A stretch of 56,989 nt of DNA from a bacterium (GCA_029012425.1 JAQXMB010000139.1:1-56989); one strand, 5' to 3'; shown: positions 8,979 to 18,808, numbered from the stretch's first letter. Translations and numbers: made by a program. Notes: generated from the sequence alone by a model not told the origin.

Positions 8979-10211
8979 ATGAGTCAAAAAAAATGGAATG
9001 AATATGGAGAAGAAATTCTTAATTCTGTATTGCATGCAGTTGAATCCGGTGATTTTACGGATTTGAGCCGCAATGTTTCAGAGGCAGTATCGCAGACTGT
9101 GAATGCCATTGGGCGAGGCGTCGATGAAGTGAGCCGAGAGGTTTCAAGACAGGCAAAGCAGACCGCAGAACAGATTCGGGCGAACGAGGCGATAAAAAAA
9201 CAGGCGATGCAGCATGGAAGACAGTCACAGGAAAAGTATGAGCATTACAGACAAGTGCCCGTCAATACGCGATGCAGACAAAGATCGCGCAAGCTTCCCG
9301 GCGAAAATGCTTCCGTGGCACTGATTTCGGTCGGAACTGTTTTTACCAGTATATTCGGAATAACAACACTTGTCGCTGCACTTGCATTCATTGCAGGAGG
9401 TTCGGTGGCATGGCTGATTGCATCGGGAATATGTACGCTGCCGTTTGTGATGATGATTGGCAGAGGCTCTAAGCTTAGCGCAAGGAATCGAAGATTTCGT
9501 CAGTATATGAGATTGGCTGGCGAGAAAGGGTATTGTGAGATTACCAGGCTCGCAAAGCATATTGGAAAAAGAAAGAAATATGTGATCAAAGACATTAAAC
9601 AAATGATGGAGAAAGGTTACTTTCTGGAAGGACATCTGGATGATCAGATGACAACTCTTATGGTGACGGATGAGGCATATCAGCAATACTGCACCATGCA
9701 GCAATCGCAGCTGTTGGATACAAAAGTTGTGCAGAGAGCACCGATTGATGAAGAAGAACAAAAAAACGGTTACTCTGCGGAGGTTGCAGATATCATTCAG
9801 CAGGGAGAGGCCTACATCGCACATATTCATGAGTGTAACGATGCGATTCCCGGATTTGAGATGAGTGAGAAGTTAGCCAAGCTTGAGGATATTATGCGAA
9901 GAATTTTTGCACAGATTAAAGTTCATCCGGAAAGCGCGGATGAGTTGCAGAAATTTATGAACTATTATCTGCCGACCACAACGAAGCTGGTTGATGCGTA
10001 CAGGGATCTTGACGGACAACCGGAGTATGGAGACAATATTACAAAAACAAAGAAAGAAATCGAGGGAACACTCGATACGATTAACGAAGCATTTGCAAAG
10101 CTTTTTGACAGTCTGTTTGAGGATACGGCATGGGATATCTCTTCAGATATTTCAACAATGAAGGTGATGCTTGCACAAGAGGGTTTGACGGAGAATAAAG
10201 ATTTCGTATAG
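8979..10211 (+). CDS. XpaC-family protein (5-bromo-4-chloroindolyl phosphate hydrolysis family)
   Basis: Member of the XpaC family, commonly encoded next to TelA as here; the biochemical function is not established. The N-terminal third is a charged amphipathic region (NEYGEEILNSVLHAVESGD, then a run of alanine- and glutamine-rich helices). Two transmembrane segments follow (VALISVGTVFTSIFGI and the AGGSVAWLIASGICTLPFVM stretch), then a cytosolic helical C-terminal domain. The open frame begins at TTG 8934, but the family N-terminus matches MSQKKWNEYG from ATG 8979. The only ribosome site seen, GGATAGG at 8962-8968, is modest. The resulting protein has 410 residues and is 22 bases from the TelA gene. 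Confidence 0.82.
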   Translation: MSQKKWNEYGEEILNSVLHAVESGDFTDLSRNVSEAVSQTVNAIGRGVDEVSREVSRQAKQTAEQIRANEAIKKQAMQHGRQSQEKYEHYRQVPVNTRCRQRSRKLPGENASVALISVGTVFTSIFGITTLVAALAFIAGGSVAWLIASGICTLPFVMMIGRGSKLSARNRRFRQYMRLAGEKGYCEITRLAKHIGKRKKYVIKDIKQMMEKGYFLEGHLDDQMTTLMVTDEAYQQYCTMQQSQLLDTKVVQRAPIDEEEQKNGYSAEVADIIQQGEAYIAHIHECNDAIPGFEMSEKLAKLEDIMRRIFAQIKVHPESADELQKFMNYYLPTTTKLVDAYRDLDGQPEYGDNITKTKKEIEGTLDTINEAFAKLFDSLFEDTAWDISSDISTMKVMLAQEGLTENKDFV

Positions 10212-10233
10212 AGAATTGATGGAGGAAATAACT

Positions 10234-11376
10234 ATGAGTACAGATTTTGAAACTATGACAGCAGAAGCACCGACACTTGATTTTGGAGCATTTGATGCGA
10301 CGATAAAGGAAGCACCGGCAGAGATCATTCCCAAACCCGAAAGTGCTGAGGATGATACGATGCTTTCGGAGGATCAAAAGCAGATGGTTGCGCAGTTTGT
10401 TGAGAAAATTGATCTGCGTAATACAAATGCGATTTTGCAGTACGGTGCGGGAACCCAGAAAAAGATGGCAGATTTTTCGGACAAGGCACTTGAAAATGTA
10501 AGAACAAAAGACATGGGTGAAATCGGAGAGATGGTTTCATCACTTGTTGTTGAGCTAAAAAGCTTTGATGTGCAGGAAGAAGAAAAAGGACTCGGTTCTT
10601 TCTTTAAAAAGAAAGCCAATAAAATCACCGCGTTAAAAGCGAAATATGATAAAGCTGATGCAAATGTCGAGAAGATCGCGCAAGCACTTGAGACACATCA
10701 GATTCAGTTAATCAAGGATGCACAGATGCTTGATAAAATGTATGAGATGAATCTGAACTATTTCAAAGAGCTTTCCATGTATATTATCGCCGGAAAGAAA
10801 AAGGTTGCGCAGGCAAAGGAGCAGGAACTTGCGCAGTTACGGGCAAAAGCACAGGCAAGCGGTCTGCCGGAGGATGCACAGGAGGCGAAAGATTATGAGG
10901 ATTTAATCGAGCGCTTTGAGAAAAAGCTGCATGATTTGGAACTGACGCGTGCCGTTGCACTTCAGACCGCACCTCAGATTCGTCTGGTTCAAAGCTCAGA
11001 TACCGTTATGGCTGAAAAGATTCAGTCAACGATTGTGAATACAATTCCGCTGTGGAAGAGTCAGATGGTGATTGCACTTGGTGTGGCACATGCATCTGCT
11101 GCCGCTCAGGCACAGCACGAAGTGACTGACATGACCAATGAGTTGTTAAAGAAAAATGCCAATACACTTAAAATTGCAACTGTTGAATCTGCCAAGGAAT
11201 CTGAGCGCGGCGTGGTTGATATTGAGACACTCAAAGAGACAAATGCAACGCTGATCAGCACATTGGATGAAGTGATGAAGATTCAGACGGAAGGTCGCGC
11301 AAAACGAGCTGCGGCGGAAGCTGAGCTTCGTACCATTGAGAATGAACTGAAAGCAAAACTTCTTGAGGTAAGATAG
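10234..11376 (+). CDS. TelA-family toxic anion resistance protein
   Basis: Soluble, mostly helical protein of 380 residues in the TelA (tellurite/toxic anion resistance) family. Characteristic stretches include SMDKMYEMN-like helices (here AQMLDKMYEMNLNYFKEL), AGKKKVAQAKEQEL, and the C-terminal TNELLKKNANTLKIAT and ETLKETNATLISTLDEV blocks. The family is linked to resistance to tellurite and cell-wall-active agents in other bacteria, but its mechanism is unknown. The start is ATG 10234 with GGAGGAA at 10221-10227; the in-frame TTG/ATG at 10216-10219 has no ribosome site. It forms a pair with the XpaC gene upstream. Confidence 0.87.
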   Translation: MSTDFETMTAEAPTLDFGAFDATIKEAPAEIIPKPESAEDDTMLSEDQKQMVAQFVEKIDLRNTNAILQYGAGTQKKMADFSDKALENVRTKDMGEIGEMVSSLVVELKSFDVQEEEKGLGSFFKKKANKITALKAKYDKADANVEKIAQALETHQIQLIKDAQMLDKMYEMNLNYFKELSMYIIAGKKKVAQAKEQELAQLRAKAQASGLPEDAQEAKDYEDLIERFEKKLHDLELTRAVALQTAPQIRLVQSSDTVMAEKIQSTIVNTIPLWKSQMVIALGVAHASAAAQAQHEVTDMTNELLKKNANTLKIATVESAKESERGVVDIETLKETNATLISTLDEVMKIQTEGRAKRAAAEAELRTIENELKAKLLEVR

Positions 11377-11383
11377 TAAGGTA

Positions 11384-12169
11384 ATGAGTAAGAAATGTGT
11401 ATTTTTTGATATTGACGGAACGATCTGGGATATGAATAATCACATCCCTGAGAGTACGGTTACTGCAATTCGTGCGCTGCGGGCAGCCGGGAATTATGCC
11501 TTTTTGTGCAGTGGAAGAACGAGGGCGTATATCACAAATCCCAGTTTGTTTGAAATCGGATTTGACGGGATCGTTGCAGGATGCGGCACGCTGGTCGAAA
11601 TGAATGGAGAACAGGTCTACTATCATAGAATTGAAAAGGAGCTTGCGCTCCATACGATTGAGACGGTTCGACACTTTGGCTTCCGACCGATTCTTGAGGG
11701 AAAAGACTTTCTTTATTTTGATGACGAAGAGTTTGGCGATGATTTCTATGGTCAGAAATTGAGTCGAGAACTCGGAAATCGCAGACATACCATTAAGGAT
11801 GAATATGGTGAGTGGGAAATCAGTAAGATTTCCTGCGCGACAGATCATTCTGACACGGACAGCTGTTTTGCCGCTCTGAGTGAGTATTATGATTATTTCA
11901 TACATACGCCTGAGGTAGTTGAAATTGTACCAAAAGGTCATACAAAAGCAACCGGAATACAAAAAGTATGTGAGCGACTTGGCGTTGACAGAGCGGATAC
12001 TTTGGCATTCGGAGACAGTGTTAACGATTTAGATATGCTCCGTTTCTCCGGTATCGGTGTTGCGATGGGAAATGGTTCTGACATTGCAAAGGAAGCTGCC
12101 GATTATGTGACGAGTGAGCTTCATAATGATGGAATCTACAATGCGTTGAAACACTTTTCGCTTATATAA
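11384..12169 (+). CDS. Cof-type HAD-IIB family phosphatase
   Basis: Soluble HAD-superfamily sugar-phosphate-type phosphatase, 261 residues. Motif I is FFDIDGTIWDM, motif II lies in the CSGRTRAY segment, motif III Lys is in KGHTKATGIQKV, and motif IV is FGDSVNDLDML. The large C2 cap between motifs II and III is of the Cof/HAD-IIB kind. The gene starts seven bases after telA with only a weak ribosome site (TAAGGTA), so it is probably translated from the same message as xpaC-telA. Substrate unknown. A long hairpin terminator follows. Confidence 0.85.
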   Translation: MSKKCVFFDIDGTIWDMNNHIPESTVTAIRALRAAGNYAFLCSGRTRAYITNPSLFEIGFDGIVAGCGTLVEMNGEQVYYHRIEKELALHTIETVRHFGFRPILEGKDFLYFDDEEFGDDFYGQKLSRELGNRRHTIKDEYGEWEISKISCATDHSDTDSCFAALSEYYDYFIHTPEVVEIVPKGHTKATGIQKVCERLGVDRADTLAFGDSVNDLDMLRFSGIGVAMGNGSDIAKEAADYVTSELHNDGIYNALKHFSLI

Positions 12170-12193
12170 TTATGAATAATGAAACTACTTAAG

Positions 12194-12240
12194 AAAAATA
12201 TGCTGATTGCTGCATGAAAAACAGCTTTTGGCATATTTTT
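12194..12240 (+). terminator. terminator after the xpaC-telA-HAD unit; content of the 12170-12496 gap
   Basis: Outer stem AAAAATATGC (12194-12203) with GCATATTTTT (12231-12240), with a smaller inner GCTG/CAGC pairing. The 327-base gap between the HAD gene and groES holds this hairpin, an A-rich stretch (about 12250-12370) in which I see no gene, the groES promoter and the CIRCE operator. Confidence 0.65.
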
Positions 12241-12377
12241 GTTTCATGGAAAGCACTATATATATCAAAAGGATCATAAACATACAATAAAAAATAAAAA
12301 AGTGAGAAAAAAAGAGATATTCAGAGAAAAAAAGAGTATCATTGAGGAAAGTACATGATTCTGAAAACAATAATCAC

Positions 12378-12409
12378 TTGCACAATCATATCGGAATGCA
12401 TAATATACT
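12378..12409 (+). promoter_or_regulatory. sigma-A promoter of groESL
   Basis: TTGCAC at 12378-12383 followed after 17 bases by TAATAT (12401-12406), within a TAATATACT stretch. The CIRCE operator begins about ten bases downstream, so HrcA bound there would cover the transcription start. Confidence 0.6.
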
Positions 12410-12418
12410 ATTTAGCGA

Positions 12419-12445
12419 TTAGCACTCGATAAAGACGAGTGCTAG
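12419..12445 (+). promoter_or_regulatory. CIRCE operator (HrcA-binding site) of groESL
   Basis: TTAGCACTC (12419-12427), nine-base spacer, GAGTGCTAG (12437-12445). Only the last base departs from the perfect inverted repeat. CIRCE is the known binding site of the heat-shock repressor HrcA in Firmicutes, so groESL is expected to be induced by heat or misfolded-protein load. hrcA itself is not in the window. Confidence 0.95.
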
Positions 12446-12496
12446 CAGATACATGCAGATAGAACAATATATTCTATTATAAGGAGGCAATGAACT

Positions 12497-12781
12497 ATGA
12501 AATTAGTACCATTATTAGACAGAGTAGTAATTAAACAGCTTGAGGCGGAAGAGAAGACCAAATCAGGAATTATTTTAGCAAGCTCTGCACAGGAAAAACC
12601 GCAGGAGGCTGAGGTTGTTGCAGTTGGCCCCGGTGGAATCGTTGACGGTAAGGAAATTACCATGCAGGTGAAGGAAGGTCAGAAAGTAATCTACTCTAAG
12701 TATGCCGGAACAGAAGTAAAGCTTGATGGACAGGAGTACATTATTGTTCGTCAGAACGATATTCTTGCAATCGTTGAGTAA
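12497..12781 (+). CDS. groES: Co-chaperonin GroES
   Basis: The 10-kDa lid of the GroEL folding chamber, 94 residues. It begins MKLVPLLDRVVIKQLEAEEKT and continues with the mobile loop TKSGIILASSAQEKPQEA, which contacts GroEL, then VVAVGPGG and the C-terminal GTEVKLDGQEYIIVRQNDILAIVE. The length and order are standard for the family. It has an AAGGAGG ribosome site, and groEL follows after 47 bases. The CIRCE operator is about 50 bases upstream of the start codon. Confidence 0.97.
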   Translation: MKLVPLLDRVVIKQLEAEEKTKSGIILASSAQEKPQEAEVVAVGPGGIVDGKEITMQVKEGQKVIYSKYAGTEVKLDGQEYIIVRQNDILAIVE

Positions 12782-12801
12782 TCAAAGACAATTAATCGTA
12801 A

Positions 12802-14454
<1,653 letters not shown>

Positions 14455-14485
14455 TTTCATTCGGGAAAATTTTCACAAACAAGTC

Positions 14486-14526
14486 ACAGCCTGTCTCATG
14501 TGTATGAGGCAGGCTGTATATTTTTT
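14486..14526 (+). terminator. rho-independent terminator of groESL
   Basis: A 14-base-pair stem (14486-14499 with 14504-14517, one wobble) around a four-base loop, then TATATTTTTT. Confidence 0.93.
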
Positions 14527-14562
14527 GGGGGATTTCCACCGGATTTTTGATAGATATTACTC

Positions 14563-14590
14563 TTGTATCTCATTGAATCTATGTTATACT
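14563..14590 (+). promoter_or_regulatory. sigma-A type promoter
   Basis: TTGTAT at 14563-14568, a 16-base spacer and TATACT at 14585-14590, about 50 bases before the start of the 77-residue gene. Confidence 0.55.
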
Positions 14591-14639
14591 TAGGGCGTAA
14601 AATAGAGAAGAGAGAAAGAGAGAAGAAAGGAGAACTAGG

Positions 14640-14873
14640 ATGAAAGTTCAGAATATTAAAGACATTAACGCATTTTTTAAGATGATTGACAGTTGTACCG
14701 GTACGGTTGAGCTGGTTACCGGAGAGGGAGACCGTTTGAATCTCAAATCTAAATTAAGCCAGTATGTTTCATTGGCAAAAATCTTTTCAAACGGAGATAT
14801 TCCTGAGTTAGAGCTTGTTGCACACGAGAAGGAAGATGTTGAACGCATTCTTCATTTTATGATGAACAACTAA
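14640..14873 (+). CDS. Small conserved-looking protein of unknown function
   Basis: A 77-residue soluble protein that I do not recognise with certainty. It starts MKVQNIKDINAFFKMIDSC and has a compact alpha/beta pattern: an N-terminal helix, a beta segment (GTVELVTGEGDRLNL), a lysine-rich turn (KSKLSQYVSLAKIF), and a C-terminal acidic helix ending in a DVERILHFMMN stretch. It is a single-gene unit with its own promoter, an AAAGGAG ribosome site and a clean terminator, which supports it as a real gene. There is no signal peptide or membrane segment. No function is proposed. Confidence 0.78.
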   Translation: MKVQNIKDINAFFKMIDSCTGTVELVTGEGDRLNLKSKLSQYVSLAKIFSNGDIPELELVAHEKEDVERILHFMMNN

Positions 14874-14900
14874 GTTCAATTGAATACAAAATGATTTTTC

Positions 14901-14938
14901 GACCATCGAATAAAAAGGATTCGATGGTTTTTCTTTTT
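14901..14938 (+). terminator. rho-independent terminator
   Basis: ACCATCGAAT (14902-14911) pairs with ATTCGATGGT (14919-14928) around a seven-base loop, followed by TTTTCTTTTT. Confidence 0.88.
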
Positions 14939-14949
14939 CATATTTCTAT

Positions 14950-14977
14950 TTGCTAATAGAGCAAAGTGTGGTAAGAT
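14950..14977 (+). promoter_or_regulatory. possible promoter of the DegV gene
   Basis: TTGCTA (14950-14955), 16-base spacer, TAAGAT (14972-14977); about 45 bases before the DegV start. Both boxes match only 4 of 6 consensus bases. Confidence 0.35.
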
Positions 14978-15022
14978 AAGTCTTGATTGTTGTATTACAA
15001 AGGACATGACAGGAGGATGCTC

Positions 15023-15883
15023 ATGAGCAGAGTTGCAATTGTTACCGACAGTAATTCCGGTATTACTCAGGCAGAGGGAGCAAGATATGGAATTTCCGTT
15101 TTGCCGATGCCGTTTTATATTAATGACGAGATGTATTATGAGGAGATTAATCTGAGCCAGGAACAGTTTTACGAGAAACTGCTCAGCGGTGTTGATATTT
15201 CAACCTCAATGCCATTAGTTGGCAATGTGACGGAACTGTGGGATAAGCTGCTTCAGGAGTATGATGAGATTGTACATATTCCGATGTCCAGCGGACTTTC
15301 CAGTGCCTGTGAGACAGCGTGTATGCTGGCGCAGGAATACAACGGTAAAGTTCAGGTTGTCAATAATCAGAGAATTTCCGTTACGCAAAGACAGTCGGTG
15401 TTTGATGCAAAAATGCTTGCGGATCAGGGAAAAAGCGCTGCTGAGATTTGCGATAAGCTAATGGAAGAAAAGATGCAGTCATCGATTTATATCATGGTAG
15501 ACACACTTCGCTTTCTGAAAAAAGGCGGTCGCATCACGCCTGCAGCTGCTGCACTCGGCACATTGCTTAAGATTAAGCCGGTTCTTCAGATTCAGGGTGA
15601 AAAGCTTGATGCCTTTGCAAAGGCACGCACTGTAAAACAGGCAAAGACAATTATGATAGACGCAATTCAAAAAGATTTTACAGAGCGTTTTGGAGATGCA
15701 AGCGGAGAGAATATGTGGCTTGAGATTGCATATACCAAAGATTATGAAGCCGCGCTTGCATTTCGTGATGAAGTGGCGTTGCGTTTCCCGAATCATGAGA
15801 TTGTAGTGAATCCGTTGTCATTAAGTGTATCCTGTCATATTGGACCGGGGGCACTTGCTCTTGCATGTTCACATAAGCTGTAA
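15023..15883 (+). CDS. DegV-family fatty-acid-binding protein
   Basis: DegV proteins bind a fatty acid; in Firmicutes relatives (FakB) the bound lipid is phosphorylated by FakA. This copy has 286 residues. It starts MSRVAIVTDSNSGITQ and carries the ligand-pocket motifs STSMPLVG and IPMSSGLSSACETACMLA, followed by the RFLKKGGRITPAAA segment and a C-terminal HIGPGALAL block, all typical of the family. The frame extends upstream to 14987, but AGGAGG at 15011-15016 and the family N-terminus fix ATG 15023. FakA is not in the window. It is a single gene between a terminator and the purA promoter. Confidence 0.88.
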   Translation: MSRVAIVTDSNSGITQAEGARYGISVLPMPFYINDEMYYEEINLSQEQFYEKLLSGVDISTSMPLVGNVTELWDKLLQEYDEIVHIPMSSGLSSACETACMLAQEYNGKVQVVNNQRISVTQRQSVFDAKMLADQGKSAAEICDKLMEEKMQSSIYIMVDTLRFLKKGGRITPAAAALGTLLKIKPVLQIQGEKLDAFAKARTVKQAKTIMIDAIQKDFTERFGDASGENMWLEIAYTKDYEAALAFRDEVALRFPNHEIVVNPLSLSVSCHIGPGALALACSHKL

Positions 15884-15904
15884 GCTGTTCAACATGGGAA
15901 ATAC

Positions 15905-15933
15905 TTTACTTTCTATATAGAATCATGTATAAT
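15905..15933 (+). promoter_or_regulatory. sigma-A promoter of purA
   Basis: TTTACT (15905-15910), 17-base spacer, perfect TATAAT (15928-15933), 40 bases before the purA ATG. No purine riboswitch fold was seen in the short leader. Confidence 0.6.
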
Positions 15934-15972
15934 CAACACGCGAAACAATCGATAAAATCAGGAGGTACCGGA

Positions 15973-17247
15973 ATGGTTAAAGCAGTAGTTGGAGCAAACT
16001 GGGGAGATGAAGGTAAGGGAAAAATTACCGATATGCTCGCTAAGGAAGCAGACATCATCATTCGTTTTCAGGGTGGTGCCAACGCAGGACATACAATTGT
16101 AAACAATTATGGAAAATTTGCGTTGCATACGCTTCCGTCTGGTGTGTTCTATGACCATACGACCAGCATCATCGGAAACGGTGTAGCGTTGGATGTAAAG
16201 AAATTATTTAATGAGATAAAAGATATCACAGCAAAGGGAGTTCCTACACCGAAGATTCTTGTCTCTGACCGCGCACAGATGGTAATGTCCTATCATGTGT
16301 TGTTTGATCAGTATGAAGAGGAGCGTCTCGGAGGGAAATCATTTGGATCAACAAAATCCGGTATCGCACCTTTTTATTCTGATAAATATGCCAAAATCGG
16401 TTTTCAGGTCAGTGAATTGTTTGATGAGGAGCTGCTGATTGAGAAGGTTGCCCGTATTTGTGAGCAGAAAAATGTTGTTTTAGAGCATTTGTATCATAAA
16501 CCTGCAATTCAGCCGCAGGATTTGCTTGCGGAGCTTCACGAATATCGTGAAATGATTGCTCCTTATGTATGTGATGTATCAGCATATCTGGCAGAGGCAA
16601 TCGCACAGAATAAGACAATTCTTTTAGAAGGACAGCTTGGAACCATGAAGGATCCGGATCATGGAATTTATCCGATGGTTACTTCTTCATCTACATTGGC
16701 AGCATACGGTGCAATCGGTGCAGGTATTCCGCCGTATGAGATTAAGCAGATTGTGACTGTCTGTAAAGCATATTCTTCTGCTGTTGGTGCCGGAGAGTTT
16801 GTAAGTGAAATATTCGGTGAGGAGGCAGAGCTTCTTCGCAATCATGGTGGTGATGGCGGAGAGTACGGTGCAACGACCGGTCGTCCTCGTCGTATGGGAT
16901 GGTTTGATTGTGTGGCAAGTAAGTACGGATGTCGCCTGCAGGGAACAACAGATGTCGTACTTACTGTAGTTGATGCACTCGGTTATCTGGATGAAATTCC
17001 TGTATGTGTTGGTTATGAGATCGACGGACAGGTAACGACCGATTTCCCCGTAACCTGCAAATTAAAAAATGCGAAACCCGTATATGAGGTATTACCCGGA
17101 TGGAAGTGTGAGATTCGAGGCATTAAGGAATACGATAAATTGCCCGAAAACTGCCGTAATTACATTGAATTCATTGAAAAACACATCGGTTTTCCGATTA
17201 CAATGGTTTCAAACGGACCGGATCGGGAAGATATTATTATGCGATAG
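15973..17247 (+). CDS. purA: Adenylosuccinate synthetase PurA
   Basis: Catalyses IMP + aspartate + GTP to adenylosuccinate, the first committed step to AMP. It has 424 residues, the normal length. The P-loop is WGDEGKGK near the start (MVKAVVGANWGDEGKGKITD), followed by the NAGHT IMP-binding segment (GGANAGHTIV), the SGIAPFYSDK region and the C-terminal GRPRRMGWFD and NGPDREDII blocks. The open frame extends to 15925, but GGAGG at 15961-15965 and the family start fix ATG 15973. It is a monocistronic unit with its own promoter and terminator. Confidence 0.97.
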   Translation: MVKAVVGANWGDEGKGKITDMLAKEADIIIRFQGGANAGHTIVNNYGKFALHTLPSGVFYDHTTSIIGNGVALDVKKLFNEIKDITAKGVPTPKILVSDRAQMVMSYHVLFDQYEEERLGGKSFGSTKSGIAPFYSDKYAKIGFQVSELFDEELLIEKVARICEQKNVVLEHLYHKPAIQPQDLLAELHEYREMIAPYVCDVSAYLAEAIAQNKTILLEGQLGTMKDPDHGIYPMVTSSSTLAAYGAIGAGIPPYEIKQIVTVCKAYSSAVGAGEFVSEIFGEEAELLRNHGGDGGEYGATTGRPRRMGWFDCVASKYGCRLQGTTDVVLTVVDALGYLDEIPVCVGYEIDGQVTTDFPVTCKLKNAKPVYEVLPGWKCEIRGIKEYDKLPENCRNYIEFIEKHIGFPITMVSNGPDREDIIMR

Positions 17248-17251
17248 TAAA

Positions 17252-17284
17252 AAGGAACAGCTCATCGAGCTGTTCTTTTTTCTT
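17252..17284 (+). terminator. rho-independent terminator of purA
   Basis: GAACAGCTC (17255-17263) pairs perfectly with GAGCTGTTC (17267-17275) around ATC, followed by seven T's. Confidence 0.95.
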
Positions 17285-17300
17285 TATCCGATTGAAGTAC

Positions 17301-17329
17301 TTGACACAAGGAACATATGTTTGTATAAT
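17301..17329 (+). promoter_or_regulatory. Perfect-consensus promoter of the radical-SAM DNA-repair pair
   Basis: TTGACA (17301-17306), exactly 17 bases, TATAAT (17324-17329). This is the only full consensus promoter I found in the window. Two LexA-type boxes overlap it, which fits a strong but tightly repressed promoter. Confidence 0.88.
17311..17322 (+). promoter_or_regulatory. LexA/SOS box 1
   Basis: GAACATATGTTT, between the -35 and -10 elements. It fits the Gram-positive LexA consensus core GAAC-RNRY-GTTY. Confidence 0.75.
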
Positions 17330-17341
17330 AAACATATGTTC
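17330..17341 (+). promoter_or_regulatory. LexA/SOS box 2
   Basis: AAACATATGTTC, the exact reverse complement of box 1, placed symmetrically on the other side of the -10 element and over the likely transcription start. The next base extends the match to GTTCG. Confidence 0.75.
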
Positions 17342-17356
17342 GAAGTATCAAATGGA

Positions 17357-18808
17357 ATGACGACAAAAGAAAAACTAGAGATATTGGCGGATGCAGCAAA
17401 GTATGATGTAGCTTGTACTTCCAGTGGAGTAAAACGCGAGGGAAAGAAGGGATTCCTCGGTAACAGTGTAGCATGCGGAATCTGTCATTCGTTCGGAGCG
17501 GACGGAAGATGTATTTCACTTTTGAAGGTTTTGCTTACCAATAACTGTGCATATGACTGCAAATACTGTGTAAATCGCAGCTCGAATGATGTGCCGAGAG
17601 CTGCTTTTGAACCGGATGAATTGTGCCGTTTGGTCATTGAATTCTATAAGAGAAATTACATCGAAGGATTATTCTTGAGTTCCGGTGTATGGAATAATCC
17701 GACATTTACGATGGAGAAGATGTGTGAGGCTTTATATCTGCTGCGAACCAAGTATCGTTTTAATGGATATATTCATGTAAAGACAATTCCCGGTGCATCG
17801 GATGATTTACTATCCATGGCAGGATATCTTGCAGATCGTGTGAGTATTAATCTGGAACTGCCTACAGCAGAAAGCCTTAGCAAGCTTGCTCCAAATAAGT
17901 CTTTTAAGACGATCCTTGAGCCGATGGGGAAGATGACGGATACAATTTCTGCCCATCGACTGGCAATCGGTAAAGATGCTCGCATGGAACGCAGCGGGAT
18001 TAATCGTTATTTGAGCAATAGTATTTTCAATTCGAATCATACGCAGACACGAGTGGATGGTACAACGGTTCATGCGATTGGAGTTAAGGGACCGTCAATT
18101 TCATCTGCTCAGACTGCGCTTGCGAAGGTTGACAGCAAGCTGCAGCGCGCGTTTGCACCCGCAGGGCAGAGTACACAGATGATTATCGGCGCAACACCTG
18201 AGACGGATCTTACACTCATTCAGACAACGCAGTCGCTTTACCAGAACTATGATTTGAAACGAGTGTTTTATTCAGCATATATACCGTTGAATGAAGACGA
18301 CGCATTGCCTTCGATGGATACAGCGGTTCCCCTGCTTCGGGAACACAGACTTTATCAGGCAGATTGGCTGCTTCGCTACTATGGTTTTACAGCCAATGAG
18401 TTATTGTCGGAAGAACGGCCCAATTTTAACGAACTGCTGGATCCTAAATGCGATTGGGCGCTTCGGCATCTGGGGGATTTCCCTGTTGAAGTTCAGCGTG
18501 CATCTTATGATGATTTATTGAGGGTTCCGGGAATTGGCCCGAAATCTGCAACAAGAATTGTACAGGCAAGACGGTATGGTCATCTTGATTTTGATAATCT
18601 TAAGAAGATGGGAGTTGTATTGAAACGGGCACATTATTTTATTACCTGCAATGGTCGTATGATGTATAAGATTCCGATCGAAGAGCAGTATATTACAAAT
18701 TGTCTGACTGCGGATAACCGGAAGGAAAACTGGCAGATTCATCATCAGAATGAACAGTATGTGCAGATGTCGTTGTTTTCTGATTATCATATGTCAGCAA
18801 GCGGTTGA
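17357..18808 (+). CDS. Putative DNA modification/repair radical SAM protein (HhH C-terminus)
   Basis: Radical S-adenosylmethionine enzyme of 483 residues, of the uncharacterised family annotated as putative DNA modification/repair. The [4Fe-4S] motif is Cys64-x3-Cys68-x2-Cys71 (NNCAYDCKYCVNR). Additional cysteines precede it (SVACGICHSFGADGRC), and a helix-hairpin-helix DNA-binding motif, VPGIGPKSATRIVQARR, starts near residue 390. The frame opens far upstream inside purA. I chose ATG 17357 because homologues start like MTTKEKLEILADAAKYD. An in-frame ATG at 17336 sits on the predicted transcription start and would be leaderless. The promoter bears two SOS boxes, and the partner gene follows 13 bases after the stop. 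The reaction is not known. Confidence 0.9.
   Translation: MTTKEKLEILADAAKYDVACTSSGVKREGKKGFLGNSVACGICHSFGADGRCISLLKVLLTNNCAYDCKYCVNRSSNDVPRAAFEPDELCRLVIEFYKRNYIEGLFLSSGVWNNPTFTMEKMCEALYLLRTKYRFNGYIHVKTIPGASDDLLSMAGYLADRVSINLELPTAESLSKLAPNKSFKTILEPMGKMTDTISAHRLAIGKDARMERSGINRYLSNSIFNSNHTQTRVDGTTVHAIGVKGPSISSAQTALAKVDSKLQRAFAPAGQSTQMIIGATPETDLTLIQTTQSLYQNYDLKRVFYSAYIPLNEDDALPSMDTAVPLLREHRLYQADWLLRYYGFTANELLSEERPNFNELLDPKCDWALRHLGDFPVEVQRASYDDLLRVPGIGPKSATRIVQARRYGHLDFDNLKKMGVVLKRAHYFITCNGRMMYKIPIEEQYITNCLTADNRKENWQIHHQNEQYVQMSLFSDYHMSASG

Noticed and set aside
9225..9830. 201-codon minus-strand frame inside the XpaC gene
   Set aside because: Fully antisense to a gene with clear family membership; residue composition is cysteine- and histidine-rich as in shadow frames.
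12185..12370. 61-codon minus-strand frame between the HAD gene and groES
   Set aside because: Low-complexity Phe/Tyr-rich product from an A-rich stretch, includes the terminator, no ribosome site.
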